A stretch of 64,000 nt of DNA, taken from positions 1 to 64,000 of the forward strand of contig JANXSZ010000021.1 in assembly GCA_025356445.1 (NCBI GenBank), given 5' to 3'. Each line of letters begins with the position of its first letter. The first letter of the stretch is position 1. This document shows positions 27,232 to 37,385 of the stretch, piece after piece. The position numbers were made by a program, and so were the translations under genes. Under the pieces are notes generated by a model. It saw nothing but the letters and a program-made list of their open reading frames with translations. It had not been told where the DNA came from and did not search any database. The stretch is from Betaproteobacteria bacterium. Lineage in GTDB: Bacteria; Pseudomonadota; Gammaproteobacteria; Burkholderiales; Burkholderiaceae_C.

Positions 27232-28022
27232 ATTGTCCAGCCGATCCACCTGCCGCACCAGCGCATCGAACACGTCCTGACCTGCGCCAAACCGGGCATC
27301 GAATTGCAGCGCGTCGTTCGTCGTCTTGTCTGCCACCGCCTCAGTTACCGGGATGGCGGCACCCAGCGCTGCTTGGGTGACTTGGATGTCGCAAGCGCGT
27401 TGCAGCGTCCACAGGCGAACAAAGGTCAGCGCAGCGTGGGACCGCAGGCCAGCAGACCATGGTTGCGCAAGATCAACAGCGGCTTGGTGCCCAGATTGGC
27501 CAGCAGGCGCGGGGTTTCTTCAGCGTGGACGGTGATGCCCTCAAACGCATGGTAGGCCACCATGCCGTGCAACTGCGCCGAGTAAAAGTTGTTTTGGGCC
27601 AGGCCACCCTGCGTACACGCCACAGCCACGCCGTTGGTGGTGTGGGTGTGCATCACGCAATGGGCTTCGGGGTTGTGGGCATGGATGGCCGCGTGAACGG
27701 TGAAGCCTGCGGGGTTGACATGCCAGGGGTTGTCCAGGCTGAGCTGATCGAGCTTGTTGCCTTGCAGGTCGATTTTGAGCAAATTACTGGCCGTGACTTC
27801 CGAGTAGTGCAGGCCAAAAGGATTGATGAGGAACTGCTTTTCGCCACTCGTCACGCTGTCGGGCAGGCGCAGCGTGATGTGGTTGTAGATCATCTCTGTC
27901 CAGCCGAGCATGGCAAAGATGCGGTAGCAGGCGGCCAGTTGTACGCGCGCTTGCCATTCGTCCGGGTGCATGGGGTGGTGCAGCAGTTTGGCGGGGATGG
28001 TCATGGTGAGGGTGGTGGTCAT
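27217..28022 (-). pseudogene. Class II aldolase/adducin family gene, frameshifted
   Basis: From 28022 the frame encodes a class II (L-fuculose-phosphate aldolase-like) protein with the zinc-site His pairs HAAIHAHNP and CVMHTHTTNG and the conserved LLILRNHGLLACGPTL. It then meets a TGA near 27424. Just past this, the neighbouring frame continues with the expected family C-terminus (FVRLWTLQRACDIQVTQAAL to QVDRLDNSYKN) and stops at 27217. The total of 806 bp is one short of 269 codons, so a single-base deletion near 27426-27434 explains it. About 65 C-terminal residues are lost if it is not a sequencing error. It is upstream of the panE-like gene, probably in one operon. Confidence 0.8.
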
Positions 28023-28167
28023 GGAGCGCTTTGCTGTAGGGATGGGTGACTGGTATTGAAGTATGGGCGAGAGTAGGGCTCTGTCACAAGCCATAAATAA
28101 TCGACTATTCTTAAGGATTGCTAATGAATTAATGAATGAAGGCAGTTCTCGCTGCTTTGCCTCTGCC

Positions 28168-29079
28168 ATGTCCCTGCCCCGCTTTACCCCCCGCCAATTG
28201 GACGCCTTTGTTGCTGTGGCCGAGCTGCGAAGCTTTGCCGCCGCTGCACAGCGTTTGTCCCTCACGCCGTCCGCCGTCAGCCAGCTGGTGAACGAACTGG
28301 AGAACGCCGTGGATTTCAAACTCTTTGACCGCAGCACTCGCCGTGTGGACATTTCCAGCGCTGGGCGTGAATTCTTAGCGTCTGCTGACAGCGTGCTCAA
28401 GCACATGCGCTTGGCCCAGTCGGCCGCTGACGATGTGCGCCACCGTGCAGCAGGCTTGGTTCGCATCGCTGCGCCCCTGGTCGTGGCCAGCGTCATCTTG
28501 CCCCGCGCCATCAAGGCCTACCTGCAAGAGCGGCCCAAAGTGAAAGTCCACATCCGCGACACACCGGTTGAAAAGCTTGTCGATGCTGTGGTGAGCGGTG
28601 ACGCCGATTTAGCACTGGGCCCCGATCGTGCCGTGGGTGACGATTTGTTACGCACCACGCTGTTCCAAAGCCCCTGGGTGCTGTGGTGTGCCCCCGAACA
28701 CCCGTTGGTGAAGCAGCGCACCGTGACATGGCTGGAACTGCGTGACCACCCGCTGGTTGCCGCAGGCCGCGACCATGAACGCAGCGTCGCCCACATGAGC
28801 CACGCGTTGCCCGGCAATGAGCGGGTGACGCCGGTGGATGTGGTGGACAACATGTCCACCGCGCTGGGTATGGCAGCGGCGAACCTGGCGGCTACGTTGT
28901 CACCGGCTTACGTCAAAGCACTGGCCAAGCCGTTGGGGTTGGTGATGCGCCGCATCGTGTCGCCCGTGGAGATGCGCCAGATTTGCCTCTACCGGCCTGC
29001 ACAGCGGGTGAGTTCCCCTGCGGCGGAGGGGTTTGCGGCGCATTTGGAGGGGTACTTTGTGGGAGCGAAGTTGGATTGA
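28168..29079 (+). CDS. LysR-family transcriptional regulator
   Basis: This 303-residue regulator starts MSLPRFTPRQLDAFVAVAEL, with the helix-turn-helix AAAQRLSLTPSAVSQLVNEL and a LysR substrate-binding domain (VRIAAPLVVASVILPRAIKA onward). The start at 28168 was chosen to give the standard LysR N-terminus. A longer frame from 28063 adds 35 unmatched residues. It diverges from the frameshifted aldolase gene and probably controlled that gene and the panE-like gene. It is the second LysR in this 4-kb region. Confidence 0.92.
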   Translation: MSLPRFTPRQLDAFVAVAELRSFAAAAQRLSLTPSAVSQLVNELENAVDFKLFDRSTRRVDISSAGREFLASADSVLKHMRLAQSAADDVRHRAAGLVRIAAPLVVASVILPRAIKAYLQERPKVKVHIRDTPVEKLVDAVVSGDADLALGPDRAVGDDLLRTTLFQSPWVLWCAPEHPLVKQRTVTWLELRDHPLVAAGRDHERSVAHMSHALPGNERVTPVDVVDNMSTALGMAAANLAATLSPAYVKALAKPLGLVMRRIVSPVEMRQICLYRPAQRVSSPAAEGFAAHLEGYFVGAKLD

Positions 29080-29096
29080 TGTTGCTTGGGGCGGCT

Positions 29097-29837
29097 TTAC
29101 CCCCAGGCAACCGCCGCTGTGAACATATACCCCGCCCCGTACACCGTTTTGATGATTTTGGGGTTCTGCGGGTCGTCCTCAATTTTGCGGCGTATGCGTG
29201 AGATCCGCACGTCGATGCTGCGGTCCATGGGCGACAAATCGCGTTGTCCCATCAGCTGCTCACGGGTCAAAATTTGGTGTGGGCGCTCGACAAAAGTACG
29301 CAGCACCTGGGTTTCTGCTGTGCCCAGAATATGCGGTGTGCCGTCAGGAGCCAGCAGAGTGTTGGCGGCGCAGTCCAGCGTCCAGCCCACAAAGCTGGCG
29401 TAGCGCCGCTGGGGTGCGCCAGTCGGGAGCGTTACAGCTGCCCGACGGCGCAGGATGCTGCGTACGCGGGCGACGAGTTCACGTGGCTCGAAGGGCTTGA
29501 CCATGTAGTCGTCACCGCCGATCTCCAGTCCCATCACACGGTCAAAGGTGTGGCCACGCCCAGTGAGGATCAGCAGACCGCAGTTGTTGCGACTGCTGAT
29601 TTGGCGAACCAGCTCAATACCGTCCATGTCGGGCAGGCCCAGGTCAATCACACAGAGCTCGGGGCGTGCCACTGGCAATTGGCGCAGTACCGAACTGCCA
29701 TCGTGAAAGCCCTCCACGTCGAACCCAAATCCCTCCAGTGCATGGATGACAAGGCGAGCGACGGCCAAGTCATCTTCCACCACGTAGATGAGCGGACGCT
29801 TGGACGAAAGTGCAGGCGGGTGGGTGGGATGGCTCAT
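29097..29837 (-). CDS. OmpR-family response regulator
   Basis: This 246-residue two-component regulator has a receiver domain at about 15-130 with acidic pair ED (21-22), phospho-acceptor Asp65 (CVIDLGLPDMDG) and Lys in MVKPFEPREL. A winged-helix DNA-binding domain at about 145-240 ends IIKTVYGAGYMF. Its ATG overlaps the stop of the upstream hybrid kinase gene (ATGA), so the two are translationally coupled and likely cognate. The target genes are not indicated by the sequence. Confidence 0.94.
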   Translation of the reverse strand: MSHPTHPPALSSKRPLIYVVEDDLAVARLVIHALEGFGFDVEGFHDGSSVLRQLPVARPELCVIDLGLPDMDGIELVRQISSRNNCGLLILTGRGHTFDRVMGLEIGGDDYMVKPFEPRELVARVRSILRRRAAVTLPTGAPQRRYASFVGWTLDCAANTLLAPDGTPHILGTAETQVLRTFVERPHQILTREQLMGQRDLSPMDRSIDVRISRIRRKIEDDPQNPKIIKTVYGAGYMFTAAVAWG

Positions 29838-31822
29838 GGTTGCCCCAGCATAGCAACGAGCTGTGCTTTGGTGAATGGCTTGGCCAACAGCGGTATTTTG
29901 GGAAACTGTGCGTGGGTTTCTGCGGCCGTGCCCGTCTCCGGCGCATAGCCGCTCATCAACACGATATGGGGAATACAGCCTTGTGCCAAAGCGTGGCGGG
30001 CGACTTGGCGACCATCTACGCCACCGGGCATCACGATGTCCGACAGCAGCAACCGAATGCCCGGGGTTTGGTCAAGGATGTGCAGCGCTTCGGTGCCGGT
30101 CTCAGCTTCGATCACGGCGTAGCCCAAGTCCAGCAGCAGGCGGCGCACGGTGTGTCGTACGCTGGGGTCGTCTTCTACCAGCAAGGCGAGGCCTTGGTCG
30201 CGATCTGTGAGGTGGGCTGCGTCAGGGTCATCGCTACAGGTGGAGGCCGGTTGACTTGTGGTGCAGGTCGTGACTTGTGTTCTCGCGGCTGTGGCGTCGT
30301 CAATCAACGGTAGCCACAGCGTGACCTGTGTGCCTTGTCCAGGCTCGCTGGCTATCGCCACCGTGCCACCAGACTGGCGGGCAAAACCGTAAACCATCGC
30401 AAGACCTAAGCCTGTGCCGCGTCCTGGTACTTTGGTTGTAAAAAATGGCTCAAAAGCGCGGGCGCGGGTGGTCGCGTCCATGCCACAACCATCGTCTTGT
30501 ACATGTATGCAGGCGTAATGGGCACCGGGCAAGTTCAGCAGCGCGGCATCCCTGGGCTGCAAGATTTGGGCGATGCACCGCACGGTGATGTTCCCGCGCA
30601 ATTCCACGGCGTCGCGGGCGTTCAAAATCAAATTCAATACCGCATTTTGCAGCTGGTGAGGGTCTAGCTGGGAACGCAGGAGGTCAGTGCCTACAACTAC
30701 GTTCAAATTGACCGTTTCAGGCAGACTGCGCCGAACCAGCTTGTCGATAGACGCGATTTGTGGGTTCAGATCGACTACGCTGGTTTCCAGCGGGTGCTTG
30801 CGCGAAAACGAAAGCAGGCCTTTGATGAGTTCCGAGCCTCTGCGGGCGGCATCAATGGCCGGGTCAATGAACCCATCTGCGCGGGGCCGTGCCCAAGGCG
30901 TCTCGCCTAAAGCGGTGAGGTTGCCCAAAATCACCGTCAGGATGTTGTTGAAATCATGCGCCAAGCCGCTACTGAGTTGCCCCACAGCCTCCATCTTTTG
31001 CGCTTGAACCATCAGCTCATGCGAGCGGCGTTGGGCGGTGATGTCAAAGGTCAGCTCGAAACAGCCCACCACACCGCCATGGGCCGCAACTTCGGGGATC
31101 AGTGACGTGCGGGCAACGAGGTCGCGGCCATCCACCGTGCGCACGTCGTACTCGAACGTCACGGGTTCGCCGCGCAAGGCACGCATCACGTTGGGTTTGA
31201 TGCGCAGGTAGGTATCCACACCCAGGTACGCGCGGGCGCTGACTGCCTGGGGCTGGGTCGGATCGAGGCCGAACCAGTCCAAGTAGCCTCGGTTGATGTA
31301 GCGGTAGCTGCGGTGGTGGTCAAAGTAGGCCACCAGTGCCGGTATGGAGTCGGTGATGAGCCGCATTTGTTGCTCGCTGCGACGCAGCTCCGCAGTGCGC
31401 TCAGCCACACGAGTTTCCAGCAGCGCGTTGTGCTCGCGGATGAGTTGCTCGGCTTGGCGTTGTGCGGTCACATCGGAGTAGAGCGATACAAAACCATGGC
31501 CTGGCACTGGGAAGCCGCGCACGCGCAACACTGTGCCGTCGGGCCGGGTGCGTTCCATATCGTGGGCTGAGAAAGTGCGTGCTGCCTCGACACGCTCATG
31601 GATTTGCTGCTCGCGGTTGCCCGCGCCATAGTCGCCGCGCTCGGCGTTGTAGCGGATGTAGTACTCGAAGGGCGTACCCACCTGGGTGGTGTCCAGCGGG
31701 AAATCCAGCAGCCGCAGGAAGGGCGTATTCCACGCCACCATGCACAGGTTTTCGTCAATCAGGGTGAAGCCTTGGTCGATCAGGTCTAGCCCGGCTTGCA
31801 GCGATTGGTAGCGTTTATCCAT
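29834..31822 (-). CDS. PAS-domain hybrid sensor histidine kinase
   Basis: This 662-residue kinase has no predicted membrane helices, so it is probably cytoplasmic. In order it shows a PAS_7-type domain ([20 protein letters not shown]), a coiled segment and a second PAS domain ([20 protein letters not shown]). The H-box [17 protein letters not shown] (about residue 284) and HATPase domain ([30 protein letters not shown]) follow. A C-terminal receiver ([22 protein letters not shown]) completes it. It is coupled to the OmpR-type regulator downstream. The start at 31822 is the first ATG and lacks a clear ribosome-binding site. Confidence 0.93.
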   Translation of the reverse strand: MDKRYQSLQAGLDLIDQGFTLIDENLCMVAWNTPFLRLLDFPLDTTQVGTPFEYYIRYNAERGDYGAGNREQQIHERVEAARTFSAHDMERTRPDGTVLRVRGFPVPGHGFVSLYSDVTAQRQAEQLIREHNALLETRVAERTAELRRSEQQMRLITDSIPALVAYFDHHRSYRYINRGYLDWFGLDPTQPQAVSARAYLGVDTYLRIKPNVMRALRGEPVTFEYDVRTVDGRDLVARTSLIPEVAAHGGVVGCFELTFDITAQRRSHELMVQAQKMEAVGQLSSGLAHDFNNILTVILGNLTALGETPWARPRADGFIDPAIDAARRGSELIKGLLSFSRKHPLETSVVDLNPQIASIDKLVRRSLPETVNLNVVVGTDLLRSQLDPHQLQNAVLNLILNARDAVELRGNITVRCIAQILQPRDAALLNLPGAHYACIHVQDDGCGMDATTRARAFEPFFTTKVPGRGTGLGLAMVYGFARQSGGTVAIASEPGQGTQVTLWLPLIDDATAARTQVTTCTTSQPASTCSDDPDAAHLTDRDQGLALLVEDDPSVRHTVRRLLLDLGYAVIEAETGTEALHILDQTPGIRLLLSDIVMPGGVDGRQVARHALAQGCIPHIVLMSGYAPETGTAAETHAQFPKIPLLAKPFTKAQLVAMLGQP

Positions 31823-31998
31823 GCTGAATTCTAGGTTTGAGGCGGGGGGCGTGGTGGGCTTGAATTCAGCTTGCAATCATTCGTCACATTTCAGAAAGAC
31901 TGTTGCAAACATTTCTTTCGATGATCGCTGCACGAGACATTCCCCGTCTGCGAAGCGTGCCAAACCAAGGCACGCGGCAAGCAGGGGAAGGAGACAGC

Positions 31999-33636
31999 AT
32001 GAGCAACCCTTACACCCACGGCCTGGACAAGAACAGTGCCAACTTCGTAGCACTTTCGCCGCTGAGCTATATCGAGCGTGCCGCCCGCGTTTACCCCACG
32101 CACAACGCCGTGATTTACGGTGACAAGCGCCAAACCTGGGCCACCACCTACGCCCGCTGCCGCCAACTGGCCCACGCCCTGAAAGCGCATGGCATTGGCG
32201 AGGGTGACACCGTGGCCGTCATGCTACCCAACGTGCCCGCCATGCTGGAGGTGCATTTTGGTGTGCCCATGACCGGTGCGGTGCTCAACACCCTCAACAC
32301 CCGCCTGGATGCCGAGGCCATCGCCTTCATGCTGCAACACGGTGAAGCCCGCATGTTGCTGACCGACCGTGAGTTCTCCAGCACCATCGAGCAAGCCTTG
32401 GCACTGATGGGCGATAAGCGTCCCTTCGTGATTGAGGTGGAAGATGATGCAGCGCCTGCTGGTAAAGCGTTAGGTGCTATCAATTATGAAGACTTTATAG
32501 CCCAGGGCCGTGCTGATTTTGAGTGGGCTCTGCCGGGTGATGAGTGGGATGCCATCGCGCTCAACTACACATCAGGCACCACGGGTAACCCGAAAGGTGT
32601 TGTCACCCACCACCGGGGGGCCTACCTCAATGCCGCCAGCAACGTGATCTCCTGGGAGCTGCCACACCACGCCACGTACCTGTGGACGCTGCCGATGTTC
32701 CACTGCAATGGCTGGTGCTTCCCCTGGACGATGGCTTTGGTCGCAGGCACCAGTGTGTTCCTGCGTCGGGTTGATCCCGCCCTGATTTTCCCGCTGATCC
32801 GTGAGCACCGCATCACGCACATGTGCGGGGCGCCCATTGTTTACAGCATGCTAATTCATGCCCCTGCCACCCTACGAGACGGCATTGCGCACCCTGTGAA
32901 AGGCTTGATCGCCGGTGCTGCGCCACCCGCTACGGTGATTGAGGGTTGCGATAGCGTGGGCATAGATATCACCCATGTCTACGGTCTGACCGAGGTCTAT
33001 GGCCCTGCTGCCGTGTGCGCCAAGCAAGACGCTTGGGCCAGTTTGCCCCTGGCGCAGCGGGCCAGCCTCAATGCGCGCCAAGGCGTACCTTACCCTTTGC
33101 AGCAAGCTGTAGCGGTGCTAGATACTGACACCCTACAGCCTGTGCCAGCAGATGGCGTGACCTTGGGCGAAATTTTCTTTCAGGGCAATGTGGTGATGAA
33201 GGGGTATTTGAAAAACCCTGCGGCTACTGCCGAAGCCTTTGCCGGAGGCTGGTTTCATACCGGGGACTTGGCTGTGATGCACCCCGATGGTTACGTGCAA
33301 ATCAAAGACCGCAGCAAGGACATCATCATCTCGGGCGGTGAAAACATCTCGTCGATTGAGGTGGAAGACGCCCTGCACCGCCACCCCGCTGTGATGCTGG
33401 CCGCCGTGGTCGCCCTGTTGGACGAGAAATGGGGTGAGGTGCCCTGCGCCTTCGTGGAATTGAAACCCGGCACACACGCCACCGAGCAAGAGCTGATCGT
33501 CTTTTGCCGCGCGCTGCTGGCACGCTTCAAGGTGCCCAAACGCATTGTGTTTGAGGTGCTACCCAAAACTTCCACCGGCAAGATTCAAAAGTTCGTGCTG
33601 CGTGACCAGCTCAAGTCCAGCCTGGCCAACGCCTGA
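31999..33636 (+). CDS. AMP-forming acyl-CoA synthetase
   Basis: This 545-residue ligase activates a carboxylic acid to its CoA thioester using ATP. The P-loop-like motif YTSGTTGNPKGVV (about 185-200), the adenylation motif VYGLTEVYGP, FHTGDLAVMHPDGY and the C-terminal lysine motif KTSTGKIQKF are all intact. It resembles medium-chain and methylmercaptopropionyl-CoA ligases. The start at 31999 follows AAGGAG. It heads a cluster with livGFKHM, maoC and an acyl-CoA dehydrogenase, so it probably activates the acid imported by that transporter. Confidence 0.92.
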   Translation: MSNPYTHGLDKNSANFVALSPLSYIERAARVYPTHNAVIYGDKRQTWATTYARCRQLAHALKAHGIGEGDTVAVMLPNVPAMLEVHFGVPMTGAVLNTLNTRLDAEAIAFMLQHGEARMLLTDREFSSTIEQALALMGDKRPFVIEVEDDAAPAGKALGAINYEDFIAQGRADFEWALPGDEWDAIALNYTSGTTGNPKGVVTHHRGAYLNAASNVISWELPHHATYLWTLPMFHCNGWCFPWTMALVAGTSVFLRRVDPALIFPLIREHRITHMCGAPIVYSMLIHAPATLRDGIAHPVKGLIAGAAPPATVIEGCDSVGIDITHVYGLTEVYGPAAVCAKQDAWASLPLAQRASLNARQGVPYPLQQAVAVLDTDTLQPVPADGVTLGEIFFQGNVVMKGYLKNPAATAEAFAGGWFHTGDLAVMHPDGYVQIKDRSKDIIISGGENISSIEVEDALHRHPAVMLAAVVALLDEKWGEVPCAFVELKPGTHATEQELIVFCRALLARFKVPKRIVFEVLPKTSTGKIQKFVLRDQLKSSLANA

Positions 33637-33653
33637 GCGCCCAAGGAACCCCT

Positions 33654-34457
33654 GTGGTCAATACTTTCCATACTGCCAATATCCCCAGCACCGCGAACAC
33701 CATCGCCCCCAACGACATCATCTTGCAAACCAAGGGCTTGACCAAAGAGTTCCTTGGCTTTGCCGCTGTCTCTGGCGTGAACCTCAGTGTCAAGCGTGGC
33801 AGCATCCACGCGCTGATTGGCCCCAACGGCGCAGGTAAAACCACGGTGTTCAATTTGCTGACCAAGTTTGTGCAGCCCACCTCGGGGACGATCACCTTCA
33901 ACGGCACCGACATCAGCCGCGAAAGCTCGATTCAAGTCGCACGGCGAGGCATGATCCGCTCGTTCCAAATATCGGCCACGTTCACCCACCTGACGGCGCT
34001 GGAAAACGTGCGCGTTGCCTTGCAGCGCAAGCGCAAAGATTCGTTCAATTTTTGGTCATCGGAGGCCAGGTTGGATGTACTTAACGACCGAGCCATGGCC
34101 TTGCTGGAAGAGGTTGATCTTGCCTCCTTTGCCGATACCGTCACCGTCGAGATGCCGTATGGCCGCAAACGTGCGCTGGAGATCGCCACCACCCTGGCGC
34201 TCGACCCCGAGCTGATGTTGCTGGACGAACCCACCCAAGGCATGGGCCATGAGGATGTGGGCCGTGTCGTGGCGCTGATCCGTAAGGTCTCAGCCAATCG
34301 CACGATTTTGATGGTGGAGCACAACCTCTCGGTCGTGGAGTCGCTGTGCGACACGCTCACCGTGTTGCAGCGTGGCAGCGTGCTGGCCGAAGGCAACTAC
34401 GCCACGGTGTCGAGCGACCCGCGCGTGCTGGAAGCCTATGTAGGAGTGGAAGCATGA
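33654..34457 (+). CDS. livG: Branched-chain amino-acid-type ABC transporter ATPase LivG
   Basis: This 267-residue cytoplasmic ATPase has Walker A GPNGAGKTT, a Q-loop, and the LivG-type extended sequence with Walker B ELMLLDEPTQGMG and an H-loop (VEHNLSVVE). The usual ABC signature LSGG is replaced by the MPYGRKRALEIA segment, a change seen in some LivG relatives. The start is GTG 33654 after AAGGAA. Its stop overlaps the livF ATG (ATGA), indicating translational coupling. With acyl-CoA genes on both sides it probably imports an organic acid rather than leucine. Confidence 0.92.
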   Translation: MVNTFHTANIPSTANTIAPNDIILQTKGLTKEFLGFAAVSGVNLSVKRGSIHALIGPNGAGKTTVFNLLTKFVQPTSGTITFNGTDISRESSIQVARRGMIRSFQISATFTHLTALENVRVALQRKRKDSFNFWSSEARLDVLNDRAMALLEEVDLASFADTVTVEMPYGRKRALEIATTLALDPELMLLDEPTQGMGHEDVGRVVALIRKVSANRTILMVEHNLSVVESLCDTLTVLQRGSVLAEGNYATVSSDPRVLEAYVGVEA

Positions 34458-35179
34458 GCACCATTGAGAAGCAAACCCCCGTAGAAATCCTGCGCCTCAC
34501 GGGCTTGCAAGCCTTCTACGGTGAATCGCACATCCTGCACGGCATTGATCTGCACGTCAGCCAGGGCGAACTCATCACTCTGCTGGGTCGCAATGGCTCT
34601 GGCCGTTCCACTACGCTCAAAGCCATCATGGGATTGGTGGGCCAGCGCACCGGCTCCATCACCTTCAAGGGCCAGGAGATCACCGCCACGGCGCCGCACC
34701 GCATTGCACGCTTAGGCGTTGGGTTTTGCCCTGAAGAGCGTGGTATTTTTGCCGGTCTCTCGACCGAGGAAAACCTGATGCTGGCCCCTGTTGCAGCACC
34801 TGGTGGCATGACCTTGGACGAAATTTACGGCATCTTTCCCAATTTGCAAGAGCGTCGCAACAGCCCTGGTACGCGTCTTTCTGGCGGTGAGCAGCAAATG
34901 CTGGCGATGGCGCGCATTTTGCGCACCGGTGCCAAAACTTTACTGTTGGACGAAATCACCGAAGGCCTCGCTCCTGTGATTGTCAAAAAACTGGGTGAGG
35001 TGATTCGCCTGCTGAAAACACGCGGCTACACCATCATTTTGGTGGAGCAAAACTTTCGTTTTGCCGCACCGCTGGCCGACCGCCACTACGTGCTGGAGCA
35101 CGGCAATATTGTGATGACCGTGCAAAAAAACGAGTTGGCCTCCAAGACCGACATCCTGCACGAGTTGCTGGGCGTTTAA
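34454..35179 (+). CDS. livF: Branched-chain-type ABC transporter ATPase LivF
   Basis: This 241-residue ATPase starts at ATG 34454, overlapping the livG stop. The signature LSGGEQQMLAMARIL, Walker B TLLLDEITEGLAP and H-loop VEQNFRFA are normal. The Walker A motif reads GRNGSGRSTT, so the usual P-loop lysine is arginine. I believe some LivF relatives share this substitution, so loss of activity should not be assumed; LivG in the same complex keeps its lysine. It is followed by a 58-bp pyrimidine-rich gap before the binding-protein gene. Confidence 0.92.
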   Translation: MSTIEKQTPVEILRLTGLQAFYGESHILHGIDLHVSQGELITLLGRNGSGRSTTLKAIMGLVGQRTGSITFKGQEITATAPHRIARLGVGFCPEERGIFAGLSTEENLMLAPVAAPGGMTLDEIYGIFPNLQERRNSPGTRLSGGEQQMLAMARILRTGAKTLLLDEITEGLAPVIVKKLGEVIRLLKTRGYTIILVEQNFRFAAPLADRHYVLEHGNIVMTVQKNELASKTDILHELLGV

Positions 35180-35237
35180 ACCCCGCCCTGTTCTTTCTTC
35201 TTTCTTTTTCTTATTTTTCGTACACCGGAGACCGTCC

Positions 35238-36446
35238 ATGAAACTCAAACAAGTTGCCCAGGCTGCAAGCCTTTCCTTGGTGCTGGCCAGCGCCGCACAA
35301 GCCCAAGTGTCTGATGGCATGGTCAAAATCGGGGTGTTGACCGATTTGTCCGGCGTCTATTCCGACGTGGCAGGCCCAGGCACGGTGGTGGCGACCAAGA
35401 TGGCAATTGAGGACTTCATCGCCGCAGAAAAGCCCACGTTCAAGATCGAAATGGTCTCCGCTGACCACCAAAACAAAGGCGACATTGCCGCTAACAAAGC
35501 GCGTGAATGGTTTGAGCGCGACAAGGTGGACGTGGCCTCTGAACTGGTCACCACCTCGGTCGGGTTGGCTGTGCAAAAAATCGCCAAAGAAAAGAACCGT
35601 ATCGCTTTGATTTCAGGTGCCGCATCGACCGCCATCACCAATGAAAATTGCAACGACGTGACGGTGCATTGGACGTATGACACCTACGCTGTGGCCAATG
35701 GAACGGCCAAGGCTGTCACTAAAGGCGGCGGCAAAAAATGGTTCTTTTTGACCGCAGACTACGCCTTTGGCCACGCGCTGGAAAAGGACGCCAGCGATGT
35801 GGTGAAAGCCAATGGCGGTGAGGTGATTGGCGCGGTGCGCCACCCCTTTCCGGGGTCTGATTTCTCGTCGTTTTTGCTCAAGGCGCAATCGTCTGGTGCA
35901 CAGATCATCGGCTTGGCCAATGCAGGTGGTGACACCATCAATTCCATCAAGCAAGCAGCCGAGTTTGGCATCACGCCCAAGCAATCGTTGGCAGGCTTGC
36001 TGATGTTCATTACCGACGTGCATTCCCTGGGCTTGAAGAACACCCAAAGCATGTACCTCACTGAAGGTTTTTACTGGGATTTGAACGACGAAACCCGGGC
36101 TTGGTCCAAGCGTTTCTTTGCCCAGCACAAGCGCATGCCCACGATGATTCAGGCCGGGCAGTACTCGTCCGTCATGCACTACCTGAAGGCCGTGAAAGCC
36201 ATCAACAGCGACGATACCGCCCGTGTGATGACGCAGATGAAGAAGACGCCGGTGAACGACTTTTTCGCCAAAAACGGCACCATCCGCGAAGATGGCCGCA
36301 TGGTGCATGACATGTACCTGATGCAGGTCAAAAAGCCAGCGGAATCGAAGACCCCTTGGGACTACTACAACGTGAAAGCCGTGATCCCTGCGGCTGAGGC
36401 GTTCCAGCCGCTGTCGGCATCACGCTGTTCGTTGATCAAGAAATAA
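35238..36446 (+). CDS. livK: ABC transporter periplasmic binding protein, LivK type
   Basis: This 402-residue type I solute-binding protein has a signal peptide ending AQAQ (about residue 21). The fold signature is MVKIGVLTDLSGVYSDVAGP, followed by KWFFLTADYAFGHALEKDAS and a long C-terminal region ending SRCSLIKK. That ending is characteristic of a Burkholderiales subfamily associated with acyl-CoA genes, as I recall. The start at 35238 follows GGAG. It delivers the substrate to the LivHM channel. The ligand is unknown; aromatic or short branched acids fit the neighbourhood better than amino acids. Confidence 0.92.
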   Translation: MKLKQVAQAASLSLVLASAAQAQVSDGMVKIGVLTDLSGVYSDVAGPGTVVATKMAIEDFIAAEKPTFKIEMVSADHQNKGDIAANKAREWFERDKVDVASELVTTSVGLAVQKIAKEKNRIALISGAASTAITNENCNDVTVHWTYDTYAVANGTAKAVTKGGGKKWFFLTADYAFGHALEKDASDVVKANGGEVIGAVRHPFPGSDFSSFLLKAQSSGAQIIGLANAGGDTINSIKQAAEFGITPKQSLAGLLMFITDVHSLGLKNTQSMYLTEGFYWDLNDETRAWSKRFFAQHKRMPTMIQAGQYSSVMHYLKAVKAINSDDTARVMTQMKKTPVNDFFAKNGTIREDGRMVHDMYLMQVKKPAESKTPWDYYNVKAVIPAAEAFQPLSASRCSLIKK

Positions 36447-36490
36447 GCCACGGCTTCGTTGCTAACCGTACCCGTACCAGGACTCACACC

Positions 36491-37375
36491 GTGGAAATTT
36501 TCGGCATCACGTCGCAGGCCTTTTTTGGGCAGCTGCTGCTGGGCCTCATCAATGGCTCGTTTTACGCCATTTTGAGCCTTGGGTTGGCCATCATTTTTGG
36601 CCTGCTCAACATCATCAACTTTGCCCACGGTGCGCAGTACATGGTGGGTGCGTTTGTGGCCTGGATGGGCTTCACCTACTTTGGCATCAGCTACTGGGTT
36701 TCTCTGCTGCTGTCACCTCTGGTGGTGGGTGTGGTGGCGGTGCTGATTGAGCGCACAATGCTGCGGCATTTGTACAAGCTCGATCACTTGTATGGCCTGC
36801 TTTTGACCTTTGGGCTGGCACTGATTACCGAGGGTGTGTTCAAAAATATCTTTGGTGTGTCGGGCGAATCCTACGAGGTGCCTGAGCTGCTATCAGGTGG
36901 CGTGAATCTGGGCTTCATGTTCTTGCCTATTTACCGGGGCTGGATTGTGGTGGCTGCGCTCTCTGTCTGCATGGTGACGTGGTACGTGATCGAGCGCACC
37001 AGCCTGGGTGCCACGCTGCGGGCGGCCACCCAGCGGCCTGATTTGGTGCAGGCGTTGGGCATCAACGTGCCAGTGCTCGTCACCACCACGTATGCCGCTG
37101 GTGCTGCGCTTGCGGCCTTTGCCGGGGTGCTGGCTGCACCAGTGATGCAGGTGAACCCGGTGATGGGCTCAAACCTCATCATTGTGGTGTTTGCGGTGGT
37201 GGTGATTGGCGGTATGGGCTCGATTTTGGGCTCCATCGTCACGGGCTTGGGCCTGGGCATCATTGAAGGCCTGACCAAGGTCGTGTACCCCGAGGCCTCG
37301 GCTGTGGTGATTTTTGTCATCATGGTGCTGGTGCTGCTTGTCAAACCCGCTGGCCTGTTTGGCAAGCAAGCCTGA
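36491..37375 (+). CDS. livH: ABC transporter permease LivH
   Basis: This 294-residue inner-membrane permease has about eight helices. It shows the LivH N-terminus LLLGLINGSFYAILSLGLAI and the conserved loop LGATLRAATQRPDLVQALGI that contacts the ATPase. The late VVVIGGMGSILGSIVTGLGL motif is also present. The start is GTG 36491, 44 bp after livK. It pairs with LivM, 10 bp downstream. Confidence 0.94.
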   Translation: MEIFGITSQAFFGQLLLGLINGSFYAILSLGLAIIFGLLNIINFAHGAQYMVGAFVAWMGFTYFGISYWVSLLLSPLVVGVVAVLIERTMLRHLYKLDHLYGLLLTFGLALITEGVFKNIFGVSGESYEVPELLSGGVNLGFMFLPIYRGWIVVAALSVCMVTWYVIERTSLGATLRAATQRPDLVQALGINVPVLVTTTYAAGAALAAFAGVLAAPVMQVNPVMGSNLIIVVFAVVVIGGMGSILGSIVTGLGLGIIEGLTKVVYPEASAVVIFVIMVLVLLVKPAGLFGKQA

Positions 37376-37385
37376 AGGCGCTGTG

